This document shows positions 43,216 to 47,245 of a stretch of 47,245 bases of DNA, piece by piece. The stretch covers positions 1-47,245 of the forward strand of contig CAZVCG010000016.1 in the NCBI GenBank assembly GCA_964626265.1. Reading direction: 5' to 3'. Within the stretch, counting starts at the first letter, position 1; every line of letters starts with the position of its first letter. The translations under genes and the position numbers were made by a program. This DNA comes from CAZVCG01 sp964626265 (GTDB taxonomy: Bacteria; Pseudomonadota; Alphaproteobacteria; UBA9219). The notes beneath the pieces are model-generated. The model searched no databases and had not been told where the DNA came from. It saw nothing but the letters and a program-made list of their open reading frames with translations.

Positions 43216-43893
43216 TCAATCCGCTTTTTTCCTGTAAATCAAATACGCAGGCTCTCGCCCAGCCTTTTTGCCCTTCTCTTCATACCGCGTAATGACCCAG
43301 TCGGGCGGGGGCGTGTGGCTATCGTAAACGGCCTGAAATGCCACGTGACCGTTAGTTTTCTCGCGCATCCACGCGGCAAGCTCGGCCACGTCCGTGGCCA
43401 AACGCAACTCGCCGTTCGGTTTAAGCGTCCGCGCCAGACGGTCAAGGTTTTCCGCGCAAATAAACCGCCGCTCGTGATGCCGTTTCTTGGGCCATGGATC
43501 AGGATAAAGCACGAAACAGCGTTCAAGGAGCCCATCAGGCAATCTATCCAGCAAAACGCGCGCATCATCCGGATAGATGCGGACGTTTTTCAGTCCTTGA
43601 CTATCGACGTGATCCAACAGACTCGCAACGCCATTTTGAAATGGTTCACATCCTATAAAGCCTATTTCAGGATGCTGCGCGGCCTGCGCAGCTAAATGCT
43701 CGCCGCCACCGAAGCCGACTTCAAACCACAACTTATCCGGTTTCCGGTCGAACAAAGCATAAGGATCGATAAACCCAGCGTCAGGCAAAGCAATCTCAAG
43801 ACGCGGCAGCAAATCCCGCATCAACGCGCTTTTACGCACGTTGAGAGGCCGCCCTTTACGGCGGCCATACAAACGCGGCTCAACGGTCCTCAC
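43216..43893 (-). CDS. trmB: tRNA (guanine-46-N7)-methyltransferase
   Basis: At 225 residues, this makes m7G46 in tRNA with SAM as donor. The SAM motif is LWFEVGFGGGEHLAAQ near residue 55. The catalytic/substrate region is LYPDPWPKKRHHERRF near 131, typical of TrmB. The start is GTG at 43893, two bases past the metK stop, so it is translationally linked to metK. Confidence 0.96.
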   Translation of the reverse strand: MRTVEPRLYGRRKGRPLNVRKSALMRDLLPRLEIALPDAGFIDPYALFDRKPDKLWFEVGFGGGEHLAAQAAQHPEIGFIGCEPFQNGVASLLDHVDSQGLKNVRIYPDDARVLLDRLPDGLLERCFVLYPDPWPKKRHHERRFICAENLDRLARTLKPNGELRLATDVAELAAWMREKTNGHVAFQAVYDSHTPPPDWVITRYEEKGKKAGREPAYLIYRKKAD

Positions 43894-43895
43894 GA

Positions 43896-45077
43896 TCAGA
43901 GATTAAACGCCCGTTTCAGGTCAGCCACGATATCGAGCTTTTCCCATGAGAAATGCCCGTCGGCTTCCGGCGCGCGGCCGAAGTGGCCGAATGACGACGT
44001 TTTCTTATAAATCGGGCGGTTCAGGCCGAGGTGCTCGCGGATCGCGCGCGGCGTCAGCTTGACGATCTGGCGCAACGTATCGACCAGCTTTTCATCGTCG
44101 ACATGGTTCGTGCCGTGCGTCGAAGCGTACACCGCCAACGGTTCCGAAATGCCGATGGCATAGGCCAACTGGATCGTGCAGCGGTCGGAAATGCCGGCCG
44201 CGACGACGTTCTTGGCCAAATAGCGGGCCATGTAAGCCGCCGAGCGATCCACCTTCGAAGGATCCTTGCCCGAAAAAGCCCCACCGCCGTGAGGCGCGGC
44301 GCCGCCATACGTATCGACGATAATCTTGCGTCCCGTGAGACCGGTGTCGCCATCGGGCCCGCCGATCACGAAACGGCCTGTCGGGTTGACGTAGAAATGT
44401 TCCTCGTCGCACATCCAGCCGTCGGGCAAGGCTTTCAAGACGTATGGACGCACCAATTCACGCACTTCTGTCTGGTCGATTTTTTCATCATGCTGATGGG
44501 AAACGACGATGCGCGCGGCGCGGACCGGCTTGCCATCCACATATTCGAGCGTGACCTGGCTCTTGGCGTCCTGGCCCAGCAACGGAAGCTTGCCCGCATG
44601 ACGGTCTTCCGAAATGAGGCGCAGAATGTCGTGCGAATACATGATCGGCGCCGGCATAAGGTTCGGCGTTTCGTTGCAGGCATAGCCGAACATGATGCCT
44701 TGGTCGCCCGCGCCCTCGTCCTTGGATTCATGACTATCAACGCCCATGGCGATGTCGTCCGATTGGGCGTGTACGTAAATCTGCACGTCGGCCCATTGCC
44801 AATGGAATCCCTTTTGGGAGTAACCGATTTCACGCACGGCTTCGCGCGCGGCATGCTCCATTTCGCGCGGAGTGATGCTGTCCGGGCCGCGCACTTCGCC
44901 GGCAATGACGATGCGATTGGTCGTCGTCAGCGTTTCAATGGCGACGCGGCTGTGCGGGTCGATTTTCAGGAAATCGTCAACGATAGAATCCGAGATGCGG
45001 TCGCAGACCTTGTCCGGATGGCCTTCGCCCACGGATTCCGACGTGAAAAGGTAATGACGTTGCTTGCTGTCCAACAT
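43896..45077 (-). CDS. metK: S-adenosylmethionine synthetase
   Basis: A 393-residue enzyme making SAM from methionine and ATP; it acts as a tetramer. The GAGDQGIMFGYA motif and the GGGAFSGKDPSKVDRSAAY phosphate-binding loop are intact, as is the HPDK loop near the N-terminus. Its 124-base leader shows no riboswitch that I can recognise. It supplies the donor used by trmB, immediately downstream. Confidence 0.98.
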   Translation of the reverse strand: MLDSKQRHYLFTSESVGEGHPDKVCDRISDSIVDDFLKIDPHSRVAIETLTTTNRIVIAGEVRGPDSITPREMEHAAREAVREIGYSQKGFHWQWADVQIYVHAQSDDIAMGVDSHESKDEGAGDQGIMFGYACNETPNLMPAPIMYSHDILRLISEDRHAGKLPLLGQDAKSQVTLEYVDGKPVRAARIVVSHQHDEKIDQTEVRELVRPYVLKALPDGWMCDEEHFYVNPTGRFVIGGPDGDTGLTGRKIIVDTYGGAAPHGGGAFSGKDPSKVDRSAAYMARYLAKNVVAAGISDRCTIQLAYAIGISEPLAVYASTHGTNHVDDEKLVDTLRQIVKLTPRAIREHLGLNRPIYKKTSSFGHFGRAPEADGHFSWEKLDIVADLKRAFNL

Positions 45078-45201
45078 AGCGATTCCAATCCAGTTAAATT
45101 GTTACGAAAGAGAGCCGAACACAGCACGAAAAGGCATGAGGATCAAGCTGGTTTTGAGGCAAAACGCCCTTCCAAGAATTAAGAATTCTAGGATACTTTT
45201 C

Positions 45202-45633
45202 TTAGTCGCCCATCGTTTTGATCAGCTCGTAGATTTTCCGCCGCTGCCTGGCGTCCGTGATGCGGTAATAGGCGCGAATAAGCTCAAGCGTTTCGCGGCG
45301 ATTCAACATTTCCTTGTCCGCAAACGGCGCATTATCTAGGGCTGCCTGTTCGTTGTCGCTCATACCATAAGGCGCTGTCTCTTGTGTCGCGTCTTCCGGC
45401 ATATCCTCGAAAAAGTAGGAAATGGGAACGTTCAGAATTTTGCTGAACTGGAAAAGTCGACTGGCGGCCATGCGGTTTGTGCCGCGTTCGTATTTTTGGA
45501 TTTGTTGGAAAGTTATTCTACATACCTTCCCTAGTTGTTCCTGGCTCATGCCTACCAGATTTCGTCGTAAGCGCAGGCGCGCACCGACATGAACGTCAAT
45601 GGGGTCAGGATTGGTTAATTTATCGGCGGACAT
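45202..45633 (-). CDS. XRE-family regulator between lnt and metK
   Basis: A protein of about 143 residues with an N-terminal helix-turn-helix (about 15-70): GARLRLRRNLVGMSQEQLGK, then TFQQIQKYERGTNRMAASRLFQFSKILNVPI. The C-terminal helical tail ends ETLELIRAYYRITDARQRRKIYELIKTMGD. This domain order and place, next to metK and lnt, match the PraR/PhrR-type regulators of rhizobia. The ATG at 45633 is chosen because the HTH starts just after it; the frame is open far upstream. Confidence 0.85.
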   Translation of the reverse strand: MSADKLTNPDPIDVHVGARLRLRRNLVGMSQEQLGKVCRITFQQIQKYERGTNRMAASRLFQFSKILNVPISYFFEDMPEDATQETAPYGMSDNEQAALDNAPFADKEMLNRRETLELIRAYYRITDARQRRKIYELIKTMGD

Positions 45634-45725
45634 ATTATGATCCAAACGGCTACATACATTCGTATGAGCCATAACCCAACGCGCGTGTGTTGTTAACCCC
45701 TTTTTCGCGTAAGGGTTGAAAATGT

Positions 45726-47245
45726 TTAGGGGTATTTTCTCAGCACTAAACTCACAAGCGCTAAAAGGCCTGCCATCACCCAGAAGGGCATATCTTTCCA
45801 CCGCGCAAACGGCGTCGGCTCGCTTAAAGGTTTAGGCAAGATGCTGTCGGTAAAGCTTTGATTGTCATAACCTGCCCGTGCCTTGATCCGGCCATAGGAA
45901 TCCACCACGGCGTTAACGCCCATGTTCGCCACCCGCACCAGCGGCAAACCCTCCTCGATAGCCCGAACCCGCACGATGGCGAAGTGCTGGGCAGGTCCTG
46001 TCGTGCCCTCATACCAAGCGTCGTTCGTGACGTTCAAAAGCCACGCTGGCCGATCGTCCAAACGCGCCACTTCGCCGGGGAAGATCGCCTCGTAGCAGAC
46101 AAGCGCGCTGAAGGGCGGCAAGCCATCCGTACGGATGGTCAACAAGCCTTCGCCGGGCGTGAAATCGCCCACCGCCGCCACAGCGCGGAACGGCAAAAAC
46201 CGCCGGAACGGCACGTATTCCCCGAACGGCACAAGATGATGCTTGGCATAGCCCGCAGAAACACGGCCGCTGCGATCCATCGCGATCAGCGAATTGTAGT
46301 ACATGAGCGATTTATCCGGCGCGATCCCCCGTTGCACCACGCCTGTCAACACGGTTTGCCCTTCAGACATCCTGTCCGCGATAGCGCGGCGTATCTCCGT
46401 TTCCTCTGTCAGATAATAGGAGGTCGCGGTTTCGGGCCATATCACGGCCTTGATGGATGGATCGGCGACATCGAATGACAGGTCAAGCAACCTGTCGAAA
46501 TGGCTGTCGCGTTCGGTTTCTTTCCACTTATCCCTCTGATGGATCGCCGGCTGCACAAGCCGTACGCGCACATCCTGCGCGTCTTCCATCGGCGCAGCCG
46601 CCAGCCGCTCCTGTCCCCACGAAGCCAAAACGATAAAGAGAAGCACAAGCGATCCAAAGATTGGCACGCTGGCGCGAATGAAAACGGGTTTGACAAGCAC
46701 GGCGGGCGCAACTGCCAACACGGACGTAAGCAACGTGAGGCCGTAGATTCCGATCACGCTGGTAATTTGCAGCATGGGCAACACGCCGCCCCAGACGTAG
46801 CCCGTGAGATCCCATGGAAAGCCCGTCATCAAATGGCCGCGCGCGTAGTCGGCCAAGGCCCATCCCACGCCCAGCGCAAGAACGCCGCCGACGCTTTTTA
46901 TTCCTAGCCGCCACGCGATCAGCGCGGCAAGGCCGTGATAAACGGCGAACATCGCGGGCAAGCCGCAAGCCGCGAACGGCACAAGCCACCAGAATTGCCC
47001 GATATCGACGAACAATGCGCCCGCGATCCAGTACATGCTGACGGTCAGGAAACCGAAGGCAAAGCACCACCCCAGACCGAAAGCCCGTTTTTTGTCCGGC
47101 GCGCCCTGTAACAGAAACACGAGCGAAGGAAAGCCAATCCACAGCAGCGGGATCGCGTTAAACGGCGGAAAAGCGAGGGCCGCCAGCGCGCCCAACAGAG
47201 ACGCCAGCCCATAACGCCGCCAGCCCAGGAGGGCGCGGAGTCGTT
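45726..47245 (-). CDS. lnt: Apolipoprotein N-acyltransferase, start outside window
   Basis: An inner-membrane enzyme that adds the third acyl chain to lipoproteins. The visible part has several N-terminal membrane segments, then a nitrilase-like periplasmic domain. Its catalytic triad can be read as Glu in VIWPETATSYY, Lys in YAKHHLVPFGEYVPF, and Cys in LVCYEAIFPGEV. A C-terminal membrane segment ends the protein. The frame remains open to base 47245, reading LGWRRYGLASLLGALAALAF at its start, so the true initiator is beyond the window. The TTG at 47195 is unlikely to be the start. Confidence 0.95.
   Translation of the reverse strand, partial: RLRALLGWRRYGLASLLGALAALAFPPFNAIPLLWIGFPSLVFLLQGAPDKKRAFGLGWCFAFGFLTVSMYWIAGALFVDIGQFWWLVPFAACGLPAMFAVYHGLAALIAWRLGIKSVGGVLALGVGWALADYARGHLMTGFPWDLTGYVWGGVLPMLQITSVIGIYGLTLLTSVLAVAPAVLVKPVFIRASVPIFGSLVLLFIVLASWGQERLAAAPMEDAQDVRVRLVQPAIHQRDKWKETERDSHFDRLLDLSFDVADPSIKAVIWPETATSYYLTEETEIRRAIADRMSEGQTVLTGVVQRGIAPDKSLMYYNSLIAMDRSGRVSAGYAKHHLVPFGEYVPFRRFLPFRAVAAVGDFTPGEGLLTIRTDGLPPFSALVCYEAIFPGEVARLDDRPAWLLNVTNDAWYEGTTGPAQHFAIVRVRAIEEGLPLVRVANMGVNAVVDSYGRIKARAGYDNQSFTDSILPKPLSEPTPFARWKDMPFWVMAGLLALVSLVLRKYP

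Noticed and set aside
44031..45182. 383-codon plus-strand open frame
   Set aside because: It is antisense to metK, which has intact catalytic motifs. The frame has no recognisable motif.
45078..45201. Possible SAM riboswitch ahead of metK
   Set aside because: I could not find the conserved core of SAM-II or SAM/SAH types; a covariance-model search would decide.
47193..47195. TTG as the lnt start
   Set aside because: The frame continues upstream to the window edge with an Lnt-like N-terminal sequence, so the true start is outside.

Overview
The window (47,245 bases, no rRNA or tRNA gene seen) reads as a chromosomal segment of an alphaproteobacterium. The pointers are a GTTC-N7-GTTC operator overlapping the lexA promoter, a GcrA-like regulator, the lnt / XRE regulator / metK / trmB block known from other Alphaproteobacteria, and a sigma-54 promoter in front of the hook gene. 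Genus cannot be read from the sequence, and no database search was run.

Bases 1-16.7 kb, minus strand: a type IVB (Dot/Icm) secretion cluster. In transcription order it encodes two DotI/IcmL proteins, DotH/IcmK, DotG/IcmE, DotF/IcmG, a fused DotP-DotE protein, two tandem DotP/IcmD copies, DotN/IcmJ, DotO/IcmB, DotM/IcmP, an unrecognised membrane protein, and the coupling ATPase DotL/IcmO. The order M/L-L-K-E-G-C-D-J-B matches Legionella, but P and O follow B instead of preceding M. DotA, DotB, DotC, DotD and the IcmS/W chaperones are not in the window. So core-channel and coupling-complex genes are present, and the rest may lie elsewhere. This divergent Dot/Icm system is the best candidate for something undescribed.

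16.7-19.9 kb, minus strand: a GcrA-like regulator, gltX and lexA. Then 19.9-26.6 kb, plus strand: the late flagellar genes flgE, flgK and flgL behind a consensus sigma-54 promoter, followed by a methyltransferase-like protein with an apparently damaged SAM site. FlgE carries one copy, and FlgK three copies, of the same inserted module of about 90 residues.

26.6-29.7 kb: a small membrane protein, a metallophosphatase, an O-antigen ligase-type protein and a pilin-like protein.

29.8-40.5 kb, minus strand: the translation and RNA operon rimP, nusA, ylxR, infB, rbfA, truB, rpsO, pnp. It is interrupted by two GNAT acetyltransferase genes. A promoter directly followed by an intrinsic terminator lies between rimP and nusA.

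40.7-47.2 kb, minus strand: a chemoreceptor, comF, trmB, metK, an XRE regulator and lnt. The lnt reading frame stays open through the right edge.
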